DNA from: Manduca sexta
Taxonomy: Eukaryota > Arthropoda > Insecta > Lepidoptera > Sphingidae
Direction: 5' to 3'
Length of the DNA: 64,000 nt
Assembly (NCBI RefSeq): GCF_014839805.1
Contig: NC_051119.1
Location: 124,001 to 188,000 of the forward strand
Below, piece after piece: positions 39,801 through 47,379 of the stretch; positions within the stretch are counted from its first letter, which is position 1, and each line of letters starts with the position of its first letter. The notes under the pieces are model-generated. The model searched no databases and had not been told where the DNA came from. It saw nothing but the letters and a program-made list of their open reading frames with translations. Position numbers and translations under genes: made by a program.

Positions 39801-42800
39801 AATTCATTTTGCCTTGGTTTTTAAATTTTTTGGTTATCTTAAAAAATATTCTAATTTCACTTATTTTGTCCTTCTGAATAATACAATATTGATGTGTGCT
39901 CTAACATTCTTTCCAAAGACAAAAACCGTAACTGATAAACGGGCGTCTGTTAAAATATCGATATCAATAATTTCTAAACAAATCCACCCACCCATCCCTA
40001 AGCTCGTGTGTAAACAAACATAATGATTTTAATGTGTATAAATCACGCCTAAAAGGGTCCAAAGCTTAACAAACCAGATCCACATATCATTTTAATTGAT
40101 AAAACACATCCAAAAAGTAATTATACAAAGATATTTGCTAATTTTCGGTAAAAACAGTTACTAACCTATGAAAATATATTTCGGGGTCTTTCTTGCGTGA
40201 ATTCGATTTGCATCCTTTCACACAACACTGAGTCATTTTCGAAACTTAACAAATACACTAATAAACACACTGAACAATTGAGAATATGATTATATTACTT
40301 TAAATTCAATATTTATGAAGATTTGTTTACATCGTCTGACACTACATGTACTTGCCGACTGGCCAGCATAAAATGGCGTTTCTGCCGCAAGGCGGTCCCA
40401 GTGTGTTGAAGTAAACGAAATAGTGCCATATGCGAAGAAAGCAATTATTTTTGTCTTTTTTGTTACGTTCCAAATAAGCTTTGAGTAAAAGAGATAGACA
40501 TATATATTGACAATTCTGCGTCGATTTCCCTAACATAAATATAACTTATTCATATAGCTAACTTTTGAGGCCTGTCCTCTTTATATTTAGTCATTGAGCT
40601 GACCCGACAGACGATGTCCTGTCAACTATGAATTTGCAGCGCGCATTCTGTCAATCGCTGAAATAAATTTTTCTTAAATTTTCTAACGTTCCGCTCAACT
40701 TCCTTATTTTATTCTTTCATAAGAACCTTCTCCTGACAATAACAAACACAACAAAAAAAAAATAGTGAATTCGGTCCAGCCGTTTACGCGTGATGGCGTG
40801 ACCAAGGGAAATAGGGATTCATTTTTATATATATATATATAGAAGATTATCGTTCTGGCCACCTCTGGTTGAACAGCTTGAAGTCTTTTTGTTAATGGTG
40901 AGGGTAGGGTTCCTTAAAGGACACCGAACAAAATACTTCCTAAAAATCATGTTTACTAGAATTATTACAATTAACACCGACAGATGCTAAATCAAAGCAA
41001 CAAATAGCTAGTGAATATCATAGTCCTCCCACGTTTTTTCCCAACCATGCGTGCTACGGAGCATTACAAAAGGTAAATTATTTTTCGCAAACGCGAAAAT
41101 CTTTAAGTTTAATATTTTTGCGACTAGATGGCGCTAATAGTCCCGCCGTAATCAACGATTCCTATGTATTTTTTTTTTATAAAACAAAATGGTGGATTAA
41201 AGTAAAATAGCGTATTCGACTTTTTTTTATAAGTCTTATAAAATGTATAAATTCTAAAACAGAAGAAATCATTGAAATGTGATGAAATATCCACAAGTTA
41301 TAAGCCATTGTAATTTGATAGTTGGGAGTATACTAGGGGCGAGTGTCAAAAAACAGAAAAGAACCGGAATACTTACATATTATGACGTCAGCGGACATTA
41401 CGATGCGTGCGAAAGAAAGAGATGGAGTAATATCTCCACTCCACGCCCACTGCTGCACGTAAAAATATTTGAATTTAGAATTATTTCTTCATTTCTTATA
41501 GAATTTTAATGTTTACAAAGGATTTCTTTTTGTACTAATTACTGTTACATAATTTGCACGAAATCAAACATGGTCAAATACCCTGTTACAGGATAAAGAA
41601 AAAAATATTATAATTTTATTGATTGTCATTTGCAGATAATGGAACAAAAACAAATTGAAATGAGAGACAGACCTTTTACGAAGAAAGCCTTAATGTTTCA
41701 AGATGCAATGTACAGAAAGTTTAAAAAGGCTCACGACGGAATGAGGTTTGTATTGAATAAATCTTTAATTCATTTCGCCTAATGAATTAGAGTCAACGTT
41801 GAGACCAACACGCAATAATACTGCACAACGCAACACACACTCCTCTGGAGAGAGAAATAAATAATAGTTTAAAAAAACTAAAAGAACACGCTTGTATTGC
41901 TAATCGAACTAAAAAGGAGAAAATAATTTCTATGTACAAAGAATTTATATTACAGTATTAGAAGGTTGAAGGATCAATCATAGTTAAGTACCTCAAAATA
42001 AAATTATAATAAACTTGAAGTAATTAACAGAATAATTTAACTCAGAGTAAAAAGCGCAGGATGCTTGATATAGTATGTATTATAATCATTCTATTGGCTA
42101 CTATATATAAGAGGAGAATTATGAAAACGAAGTAAAATGCACCCCACGCTTTTTACTCTGAGTAAAATTATTCTGTTAAACACTTCAAGTTTATTATAAT
42201 TTTATTTTGAGGTACTTAACTATGATTGATCCTTCAACCTTCTACTACTGTAATATAAATTCTTTGTACTTAGAAATTATTTTCTCCTTTTTAGTTCGAT
42301 TAGCAATAAAAGCGTGTTTTTTTAAACTATTATTTATTTTTCATTTTTTAGTTTGATTTATCAATTAGTTTTTTGTAGACATAATATGGTATTGAAATGT
42401 CTCATGAGTCATTTCGTAATCTAATCATTTCATTTAAGGCTTCACTGTTGCATGGGGTTGTTCGTCCGAAACCGCAGGCATGCGCAGATCGCGCGCTAGC
42501 TCTATCCCTTTTACTCTTTCACAGCGGATCTATAAAAGAATTTATTAATCCTGGCGGTCCTAATAAGGATAATGGGAATCTCTTATCAAATTATTGCATA
42601 GTCATCGGTCCTTGATACGTGTGTAAAGTTTCAAATTAATCAGATTTCTGGAAATTGGTGAAAATTGAGCTCAAAGATTCCGTTACATACATACATACAT
42701 ACATAGATACAACCCAAGCTAATAAAAGCGTGTTAAAAATATTCAATATGTTGCCGGCGTTGTGTAGTTAGTGATAACTACGTTAATAGAACTAGTGGAA

Positions 42801-43368
42801 TTGAGGCGGAAATCAATAAATGAATCCCATGATTATTGTGAAACAAAATCAATTTCAGCAAAATTAAAGGAACCTTTTTGGTGAACTCAATATTTTCATG
42901 TGATAACTATCTACTAGATGCTCCCTTTCTTTGTGTCATCCAGGGTGGCACGAGCAAAAATATATCATGAATGTCATAGGGATAGCTACTATTTTTAACC
43001 CCCGAGGCAAAAAAAGTGAGTGTGCCTATGGTGTCGGAAGTCACAAACACTGAATCGTTTTTGGTGCGTCTTTTGTTTGAAAGCTGTTGTGATCGAGATA
43101 GTTTTTAGCTATAATTTATTAAGATCTGTTCAGGTCTGAAGTTTATGAACTTATTTTACTTGACAAAATGGTTTTTCTAACTTTCAAGGATTCGATTGAT
43201 TTGATATTTTAAAAAGACCACCATTTTGTGTCGGGGGTATTTATATTATAATGTACCTCAACGTTATCTTATATTTTCAGTAGCAGCACTACAAACCCAA
43301 TTCATCCATTCAGAAGATCAATGCAGTCTAAACAAGGAAACTCAATTCAATTGCCGCACATAATATAA
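20602..43368 (+). CDS. CFAP53: CFAP53/CCDC11-like axonemal coiled-coil protein, 10 exons
   Basis: Ten exons with GT-AG borders and fully compatible phases join into 1521 coding bases (506 codons plus stop); the vertebrate protein is about 514 residues. The product is almost entirely charged alpha-helical coiled coil rich in E, K, R and Q. I recognise CFAP53 by a block in exon 5 (YDAQIASANQKRQQ, matching the vertebrate AQITSIKAQRQ region), a RRKNLKLLLEKENEE block in exon 3, and the C-terminal NPIHPFRRS tail resembling vertebrate NIHPMRK. Family knowledge: CFAP53 carries a trichohyalin-plectin homology region, sits inside axonemal doublet microtubules and supports ciliary motility; in an insect, sperm flagella and sensory cilia are the expected sites. 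One in-frame TGA (27405-27407, codon 76) interrupts the model. Other TPH-domain ciliary proteins (MNS1, CFAP45 types) are the alternative. Confidence 0.75.
20761..21060 (+). repeat. Truncated non-LTR 3' end or SINE (right copy)
   Basis: Counterpart of 8221-8520. It lies in intron 1 of the CFAP53-like gene. Confidence 0.6.
21076..21199 (+). repeat. Helitron-like 5' fragment (right copy)
   Basis: Counterpart of 8536-8660, lying in intron 1. Confidence 0.45.
22613..22809. repeat. Dispersed repeat (right copy)
   Basis: Counterpart of 10066-10262. Confidence 0.55.
25528..25622 (+). CDS. CFAP53: CFAP53-like exon 2 (residues 23-54)
   Basis: Acceptor ATTGTTTCAG before 25528 and donor AA|GTATGT after 25622. 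It reads KRKILEMKTT... with no stop and leaves two bases (AA) that combine with the first base of exon 3 to give Lys. A second frame is also open here, but only this one is in phase with exon 3. Confidence 0.6.
27141..27230 (+). repeat. SINE body fragment
   Basis: Matches the body of the SINE at 2340-2400 and extends it ('cggaacacacttggcgaaa'). It lies in intron 2 and lacks the tRNA head. Confidence 0.5.
27341..27598 (+). CDS. CFAP53: CFAP53-like exon 3 (residues 54-140), contains TGA
   Basis: Acceptor CATTTTACAG and donor AT|GTAAGT. Both sides of the TGA at 27405-27407 read as charged coiled coil in one frame (DKEEIKL before, QRRKNLKLLLEKENEE after), and the latter aligns with vertebrate CFAP53. 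A weaker acceptor AG at 27411-27412 would skip the stop and stay in phase, but lacks a pyrimidine tract. Confidence 0.7.
27733..27925 (-). repeat. Helitron-like 3' fragment
   Basis: The minus strand ends in a GC-rich segment ('cccgggcgaagccgcgcac') like other Helitron 3' ends here, preceded by 'aaaatccgttc'-type sequence. Ends not resolved. Located in intron 3. Confidence 0.4.
27976..28223 (-). mobile_element. Non-autonomous Helitron (248 bp)
   Basis: Minus strand: begins TCTATATATATAAATGAATC and ends GTCGGGTCAACTAG, with A and T flanks and no target duplication. Same family as 33338-33628 and 40596-40843. Located in intron 3. Confidence 0.7.
28609..28928 (-). mobile_element. tRNA-derived SINE, full length
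   Basis: The minus-strand head (28928 to about 28860) has an A-box-like TAGCCTAGTTGGG and a B-box GGTTCAAATCC spaced as in a tRNA, followed by a 250-base body. A second copy lies at 31243-31569. Located in intron 3. Confidence 0.7.
29186..29378. repeat. Dispersed repeat, diverged copy
   Basis: Third copy of the family at 10066-10262, more diverged, with the same order of blocks. Located in intron 3. Confidence 0.5.
29575..29725 (+). CDS. CFAP53: CFAP53-like exon 4 (residues 140-190)
   Basis: Acceptor TTCCAG and donor AAG|GTAACA. Completes the split Ile codon, then a helical segment with MQKMQMMEKKEIEEQERAVE and AMWHQVLIDDFLRK; the latter matches the region containing a conserved Trp in vertebrate CFAP53 (KLWEEDRLAKE). 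Confidence 0.75.
29980..30063 (-). repeat. SINE body fragment
   Basis: Reverse complement of the SINE body seen at 27141-27230. Located in intron 4. Confidence 0.45.
30166..30255 (-). repeat. LINE/SINE tail fragment
   Basis: Poly-T followed by the reverse complement of the last 80 bases of the repeat at 8221-8520. Located in intron 4. Confidence 0.55.
30985..31208 (-). repeat. Helitron-like fragment
   Basis: About 220 bases match 36536-36732 in the same orientation (blocks 'caacagtaatcgtt', 'gtagattttgagaaaat', 'gactttgttttat'). The GC-rich 3' end present at 36465 is missing here. Confidence 0.5.
31243..31569 (-). mobile_element. tRNA-derived SINE, second copy
   Basis: Close relative of 28609-28928 on the minus strand, with a decayed tRNA-like head ending at 31569, only 29 bases before exon 5. 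Its left end is a short (TAA)n run. Confidence 0.7.
31599..31782 (+). CDS. CFAP53: CFAP53-like exon 5 (residues 191-252)
   Basis: Acceptor AATTTCAG and donor GCAG|GTATAT, ending in phase 1. Contains YDAQIASANQKRQQIIREE, the best diagnostic match to CFAP53. Continuous helix with no Gly or Pro. Confidence 0.8.
31877..32150. mobile_element. MITE with long inverted repeats, TA target
   Basis: 274 bp with imperfect terminal inverted repeats of about 68 bases; each end starts in C-rich sequence followed by TTATTCATAGAC. TA flanks both ends (31875-31876 and 32151-32152), typical of Tc1/mariner-derived MITEs. A perfect 13-bp internal palindrome sits at 32003-32033. Located in intron 5. Confidence 0.8.
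32202..33033 (+). mobile_element. Non-autonomous Helitron (832 bp)
   Basis: Begins TCTATATCTATACTTATAAT after an A and ends GCGAGCGGAAGCTAG before a T; no target duplication. A GC-rich 3' end and a short (CTGT)n tract near 32330 define the family. No transposase; located in intron 5. Confidence 0.75.
33338..33628 (+). mobile_element. Non-autonomous Helitron (291 bp)
   Basis: Begins TCTATATATATAAATGAATC after an A and ends GTCGGGTCAGCTAA. The next Helitron starts at the following base, so two insertions abut. Confidence 0.7.
33629..34523 (+). mobile_element. Non-autonomous Helitron (895 bp) with expanded CTGT tract
   Basis: Begins TCTATACTTATAATAAATCT and ends GGAAGCTAG at 34523 before a T. 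Close relative of 32202-33033; most of the length difference is the expanded (CTGT)n tract. Located in intron 5, ending 68 bases before exon 6. Confidence 0.75.
33751..33844. repeat. (CTGT)n microsatellite inside a Helitron
   Basis: About 23 tetranucleotide units with two interruptions. Sister elements carry only a handful of units at the same place (32330 and 7150), so the expansion happened after insertion. Confidence 0.9.
34592..34770 (+). CDS. CFAP53: CFAP53-like exon 6 (residues 252-311)
   Basis: Acceptor ATTTCCAG and donor ATT|GTAAGT. Completes Glu across the intron, then ELERKKQQQM and ALEELRQERQKKLREI. The short non-helical stretch TSSDIKL is the only break. Confidence 0.75.
34850..35215 (+). 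repeat. Truncated retrotransposon 3' end
   Basis: GC-richer than its surroundings; contains 'gagagtgaaggaacagagagtgcacctgt' and 'gagattggtcgccgtggccgaaat' type blocks that I recognise from common lepidopteran LINE tails. No frame remains. Located in intron 6. Confidence 0.5.
35884..36060 (+). CDS. CFAP53: CFAP53-like exon 7 (residues 312-370)
   Basis: Acceptor TTTTACAG and donor GAG|GTATGG. 59 codons in phase 0, including ENYKKEKEAALAMEQESDH and RMWRQQEQSRIDECYQR. Confidence 0.75.
36088..36371 (-). mobile_element. Helitron-like elements, nested or tandem 3' ends
   Basis: Two GC-rich 3' ends lie 83 bases apart (36088 and 36171), both reading on the minus strand as 'acccgtgcgaagcc...' toward CTA. 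The body to 36371 carries 'aatccgttgcgtagttttaaagat'. It looks like one element inserted next to or into another. Located in intron 7. Confidence 0.5.
36465..36735 (-). mobile_element. Helitron-like element
   Basis: The minus-strand 3' end GCTGCGGCCACAACTAG lies at 36465; the body matches 30985-31208. The 5' end near 36735 is not sharply defined. Located in intron 7. Confidence 0.55.
36878..37090 (+). CDS. CFAP53: CFAP53-like exon 8 (residues 371-441)
   Basis: Acceptor ATTTTAG and donor TTG|GTAAGC. 71 codons in phase 0, ending QIDYRNNLNKQIQDNQNHL, comparable to the vertebrate YRKQLQMQIAYQQQ region. Confidence 0.75.
37091..41635 (+). other. Intron 8 of the CFAP53-like gene (4.5 kb)
   Basis: AT-rich with no recognisable exon. 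It contains a Helitron (40596-40843), short Helitron-like ends at 38450-38520 and near 38887, and a dispersed tail-like segment at about 37560-37640. Small frames at 38957-39166 and 39814-40023 are unrecognised and AT-driven. Confidence 0.5.
40596..40843 (-). mobile_element. Non-autonomous Helitron (about 248 bp)
   Basis: Minus strand: begins TCTATATATATATATAAAAATG and ends GTCGGGTCAGCTC. Same family as 27976-28223; the last base of the 3' end is mutated. Confidence 0.6.
41636..41745 (+). CDS. CFAP53: CFAP53-like exon 9 (residues 442-478)
   Basis: Acceptor TTTGCAG and donor AG|GTTTGT (weaker than the others). Reads IMEQKQIEMRDRPFTKKALM, then leaves two bases that combine with exon 10 to give Ser. 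Confidence 0.7.
41855..42339. mobile_element. Foldback element with 200-bp inverted arms
   Basis: Left arm 41855-42056 and right arm 42147-42339 are near-perfect reverse complements with a 90-bp loop. The arms meet the ends of the element, as in foldback or long-TIR MITEs. No frame. Lying in intron 9, it would fold into a long hairpin in the pre-mRNA. Confidence 0.85.
42410..42737 (+). repeat. Truncated non-LTR element 3' end
   Basis: Ends with (CATA)n followed by 'aagctaataaaagcgtgttaaaa', a familiar lepidopteran RTE/CR1-like tail. GC-rich patch at 42460-42530. Located in intron 9. Confidence 0.5.
43281..43368 (+). CDS. CFAP53: CFAP53-like exon 10, C-terminus and stop
   Basis: Acceptor ATTTTCAG; reads SSSTTNPIHPFRRSMQSK and ends at TAA 43366-43368. 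The NPIHPFRRS tail parallels the vertebrate CFAP53 C-terminus. No nearby AATAAA was seen, so the 3' end is undefined. Confidence 0.7.
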
Positions 43369-44775
43369 AAACGTATTTATCTGCAACAAACAATTCTTGA
43401 ATGTATTTGGAGATATTATATAACTCCGCTAGAGCGAAAAAATTCAAATTCCCGGCAGCGGAACCTTTTCAAATTAAATAAGATTGACGTCGGCTTATTT
43501 CAACGCGCCGTCAATACAAGCTTGACATGATACATGGAGTATCAAGACGGCGGAAGCAATCTATATACACCGCTAAAAAGGAGTAGAGACAGAAGTGTTG
43601 ATAACCAAACTGTACCGAGCCAATACGAATTGTTACGGCAACCGTAAGCACCAGTACGGATTTTCATGTGCCTTGCCTACTACAAGCAAAGGATCTACGA
43701 TCTCTAGTCGACTGCATACGTATTTGCAGTCTACGACGCAGAAGCAGCTCAGGAACCGCTGATAGAAAAGCGACGGTTAAAGTAAACAGTGAACTCGCGT
43801 ACAGTATAAATAATGACCTGAGCGGTGTGGCTCCAACTTAGTATTAAGCCTAGTACATATAAGTGTAGTATATTTAAACCATGTTAGCTTATGACTCCCA
43901 ATTATTTGAATATGTAAATAGTATTGTATTTAGTAGCTAAGTTTATAAGTTATAACAAGTTTTAATTGAAACTGAGGGCATTGTGATCCCAAATGAACTA
44001 AAACTAAGAACAAGTGTAACAGTGGCGCCTTGATAACAAGACCGATACGATGCGGGCACTGCGCACATCCATAGCTGTATATAAGTGCTGTATTCAGTCT
44101 GATTCAAACTTTTTGGTTGTTCTGAAGATCGCAAGTTTCCAGGCGTCGAACACAATATTAGGTGTCAAATGCGTTACTGTTTACGTATAGCCGATCTCAG
44201 TAGGAAAATTAATGTTTTGTTATATTAAAAATTAAATTGAACCTAAATATATTGTCGATTTGACTATACCTGCGCAGACCTGCGCTCGCAGTTAACTTCA
44301 CAGCCGCCAAGAAGTTTGAATGGAACTGTACTAACAGAGGTACACAACTAATAGTGGAACAAATTCTCGATTCAAGACAAGGGTCGTAACTGTAGTTATT
44401 GTATTAACTTAGGGCTTGCTTTGACTTAATGATCTTCATCTTTAAGATTGTACCGTTCCTACATAGACAGGCTAGTATGAATAAAGTAAATAGGTAAATT
44501 TTAGATCCTCTCCAACACACAACGGCATAATGCCGCTTGAGGCTTTGTCTGGTGTTGCCGGTTTTACCAACGCTACATGAGCAGAACTTTAGGAGTGTCT
44601 ACTGGAACGTATCCAGAAGAAATACAAGATAACGTGGCCAGGCAGTGTTTGCACGACCAGCGATTAAAGGCTGTTCACCTTTGTGATAAACCTATACACC
44701 GTGTGCTTGTTACGTGCTTTTGGTGCCAGGGTATCTAATGGCGCTTTTTCGCTTCTGTACAACCGCCATTCAATG
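43369..44775. other. Spacer between CFAP53-like gene and 28S fragment
   Basis: No gene recognised. AGTGGCGCCTTGATAAC at about 44020 resembles an LTR-retrotransposon primer-binding region, but no LTR pair or gag/pol frame was found. 44520-44775 is GC-richer and looks like decayed transposon or coding remnant. Confidence 0.4.
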
Positions 44776-44836
44776 GGCAGCTCAGAATTGGCGCGGCCAA
44801 GAGGGATCCGACTGTCTAATTACACAAAGCATTCTG
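44776..44836 (+). rRNA. 28S rRNA fragment, left part (degenerate)
   Basis: Resembles the 28S stretch CAGCTCAGAACTGG...CCGACTGTCTAATTA...AAAGCATT that lies upstream of the R2/R1 sites, with several substitutions. It is cut at 44836 by a MITE. Confidence 0.75.
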
Positions 44837-45013
44837 GGCCCTTATTCTGTATGATAGTGTAAACGCGTAACGCGGCCGTGTCATGTTATCTTTGAGAAAT
44901 GTGCGTGGAATGGTATTCTGTAAGCCAAAGTTCTATAGTCCTTAACATGATGCGTTGTGTTACGTGGTTGTTACACACTGTCAAAATAACGTGCGGGATA
45001 GAGAATAAGGCCC
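44837..45013. mobile_element. 177-bp MITE inserted in the 28S fragment
   Basis: Terminal inverted repeats GGCCCTTATTCT / AGAATAAGGCCC (one mismatch) extend inward as an imperfect foldback of about 40 bases per side. It is flanked by CTG on both sides (44834-44836 and 45014-45016). A 3-bp target and GG(G)CC ends suggest a PIF/Harbinger-type MITE, though CTG is not the usual TWA. Confidence 0.75.
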
Positions 45014-45172
<159 letters not shown>

Positions 45173-45584
45173 CGCCGTAGCGTGCGGACGTGTCGCGGCG
45201 CGCTCTGCAATAGTGGCGGTTTTGTAGTTGTTAAATGTTATTTACTCAGTTTATGTGCCTCCCTCGCGAGTAACATTTATGTGTCTGTTTCGGTAATATA
45301 TATTGTTGCGTGTGTGTTTAAGGAACAAGGACCCGTTTAGGTATAGTGTGAAGACTTGTAGCTTGAAACATTTATTTTGTGACTAATTTTGCGAACTATA
45401 GTCGCTTATCTGTTACGGTGACACTTGTGCTTACCCCCCTTCGGTAGTTATAAGATAGTTTTAGTTCATAAATAGTTAAATAGTGACAATGTGGAACTTT
45501 ATAGGTTAGTTTTAGGTTATGTGCACGTGCCTTCTGGCACGCGGTCCAGTACGGCGGGTACTTTAACAAAACTTTTTTGTGAAG

Positions 45585-45638
45585 TGACAGCTGACAGGTG
45601 ACAGTTGACAGTTGACAGCTGTCAGCTTCAAGTGACAG
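45585..45638. promoter_or_regulatory. TGACAG array, 7-bp period, R1 5' UTR
   Basis: TGACAG occurs at 45585, 45592, 45599, 45606 and 45613, exactly every 7 bases, then inverted at 45619 and direct again at 45633. Copies 2 (51077-51117, six units) and 3 (60391-60410, three units) carry it in the same position. TGACAG is the core site of Meis/Homothorax/TGIF homeodomain proteins; a regulatory role is inferred. Confidence 0.55.
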
Positions 45639-45816
45639 CTAAGTGTCAATTGCCGCGTGTGCTTTCGGGGTTGCCAACGGACAAAATTATCATTAATCGT
45701 ACAACTGGAAGGTCGACGTACTCAGTGTTGCCTATACAAAATAAATATCCATATCTGTGGCGTTATAACTATTATACCGGACACTCCCTGCCTGACACGG
45801 CGCGAGGACCGGGGCG

Positions 45817-47379
45817 ATGTCGGACCCCGACCCCCCCGCCCGGCGGCGCAGACAGGCAGAATTGGACGAAGCATTGGCCCAAAAAGAAGAAGAGCTACTT
45901 GCCCTTGAGCGCCAGAGTGCAGCGGAGGGCTTCACTCCTCGCAGATCCCTGGCCCGCACCCCTCCCCAGTTCGACTCCTATCTGGCCAGCCAGAAACGTC
46001 CCCTAACATCGCCTGAGGATAATCAGGACCAACTGCGGCGATGCCTGGGCGCGACGAGGCCTCTCTCCTGGGCCCCACCAGCAGCTGGCATCTCTCGGGG
46101 CTCCGGAGCCGGCCCTGCGGGCGTGTCCGTGTCCGAAACCGAATCACCTGCTGAGGGGGGTGCGGAGCCCCCCATCTCACTGTCCACGACGGCCCAACCA
46201 CTCTCCGGCGAACTTAGCGGCGCTTCCAAGCCGGAGCTGCTGGAGCGGGCACACTCCTCTCTGCTGGACATCACCAAAATCGCTAACGGCATGGTCTCTG
46301 AGAAAAAATTTAAGCTGAACTCAGCAGACAGAGAGATTGTGAATGCGCGTGCCCAGCAGCTGCTGGCTGTGGTTGCAATGCTGGAGCTGCAGCTGGCGGA
46401 GGCCGAGAAGGAGTTGCTAGTGTCCCGGCATAATTGCTCCTCATTGGAGCTTCGGCTGTCTGCTTGTAATAGAGAGGACACTCTTGTGGACTCGTTGGTG
46501 AGCAGAATTGGGGACCGCATACCTTGGGCCTCCCCATCCACTGGGGTGACGACTGCCCCTCCCTCCTTCGCCAACGTTCTACGCACAAGGAGTGCCAACG
46601 TCCCCATCCCGGCACCATCCGGCCCGGTACTGGCCGTTTACCCATCGGAGGCCGGACAAAACATCATAAAGACTGCAGAGGATACTAAATCGGTAATCAA
46701 GCAGGCGGTGAACCCTAAAATAGTAGGTGTGCAGGTGGAGCGTGTTCGCAAAATCGGCAACGCGGGGATCCTCGTTCAGACCACTAGCGAGGCTGGGGCG
46801 CAGCGGCTACGGGAGGCAATCCCGAATACGCTGCGAGTGACCGAGCCGCGCCACCGCATGCCGCTGGTAGCGATCTCCGGCCTGAGCGGGGATCCAACTG
46901 AGGAAGCATTTATTACGGACCTGCACGAACAGAACATGGCTGCCGACGGAAACTGGCCCCTATCGCGCTTCAGGAAAGAGGCCAAGCTAGCTTTCAAGAA
47001 GGGTAGGCGCGGCGGAATGACCACTGTGGTCCTGCAGTGCTCGCCCGCCCTCCGCAAGACGCTGGTTGAGGCCGGGAAAGTATACATTGGGTGGGACGTC
47101 TGCCGCGTCTACGATTACGTGTCTGTCACTTGCTGCAGCAAATGCCAGCTATATGGGCATCCGGAGAAGCACTGCAGATCGCCGGAGGTCACGTGTGGCC
47201 GATGCGGGGAAACAGGTCACCGCGCACCAGACTGCTCCTCTACCACGTCCAGGTGCGCCACGTGCGCACGCTTCAAGAAGCCGGACGCGCCGAACCACAA
47301 GACCGCGGCAAGAGATTGTCCAGCCCGTCTACACGCGGAGGGTCAGACAGTAGCTGCCACCCGCTACATTCTCGCCTGA
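45817..47379 (+). CDS. R1 ORF1 protein (gag-like, zinc knuckles)
   Basis: 520 residues. The N-terminus is charged and helical (residues 8-40), a second coiled coil covers about 150-225, and the C-terminus has three cysteine knuckles: CSKCQLYGHPEKHC (440-453), CGRCGETGHRAPDC (460-473) and a longer CATC...HKTAARDC (480-501). In the family, ORF1 binds R1 RNA and forms the RNP that enters the nucleus. The ATG at 45817 is the first in a long open frame and is shared by copy 3. The stop (47377-47379) overlaps the ORF2 frame. Confidence 0.93.
   Translation: MSDPDPPARRRRQAELDEALAQKEEELLALERQSAAEGFTPRRSLARTPPQFDSYLASQKRPLTSPEDNQDQLRRCLGATRPLSWAPPAAGISRGSGAGPAGVSVSETESPAEGGAEPPISLSTTAQPLSGELSGASKPELLERAHSSLLDITKIANGMVSEKKFKLNSADREIVNARAQQLLAVVAMLELQLAEAEKELLVSRHNCSSLELRLSACNREDTLVDSLVSRIGDRIPWASPSTGVTTAPPSFANVLRTRSANVPIPAPSGPVLAVYPSEAGQNIIKTAEDTKSVIKQAVNPKIVGVQVERVRKIGNAGILVQTTSEAGAQRLREAIPNTLRVTEPRHRMPLVAISGLSGDPTEEAFITDLHEQNMAADGNWPLSRFRKEAKLAFKKGRRGGMTTVVLQCSPALRKTLVEAGKVYIGWDVCRVYDYVSVTCCSKCQLYGHPEKHCRSPEVTCGRCGETGHRAPDCSSTTSRCATCARFKKPDAPNHKTAARDCPARLHAEGQTVAATRYILA

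Noticed and set aside
44015..44035. TGGCGCC motif suggesting an LTR retrotransposon primer-binding site
   Set aside because: No pair of long terminal repeats and no gag or pol sequence nearby.
46023..46607. Long frames antisense to R1 ORF1, with similar ones across all R1 copies
   Set aside because: GC-rich coding sequence leaves the opposite strand open; these are shadows of ORF1 and ORF2.
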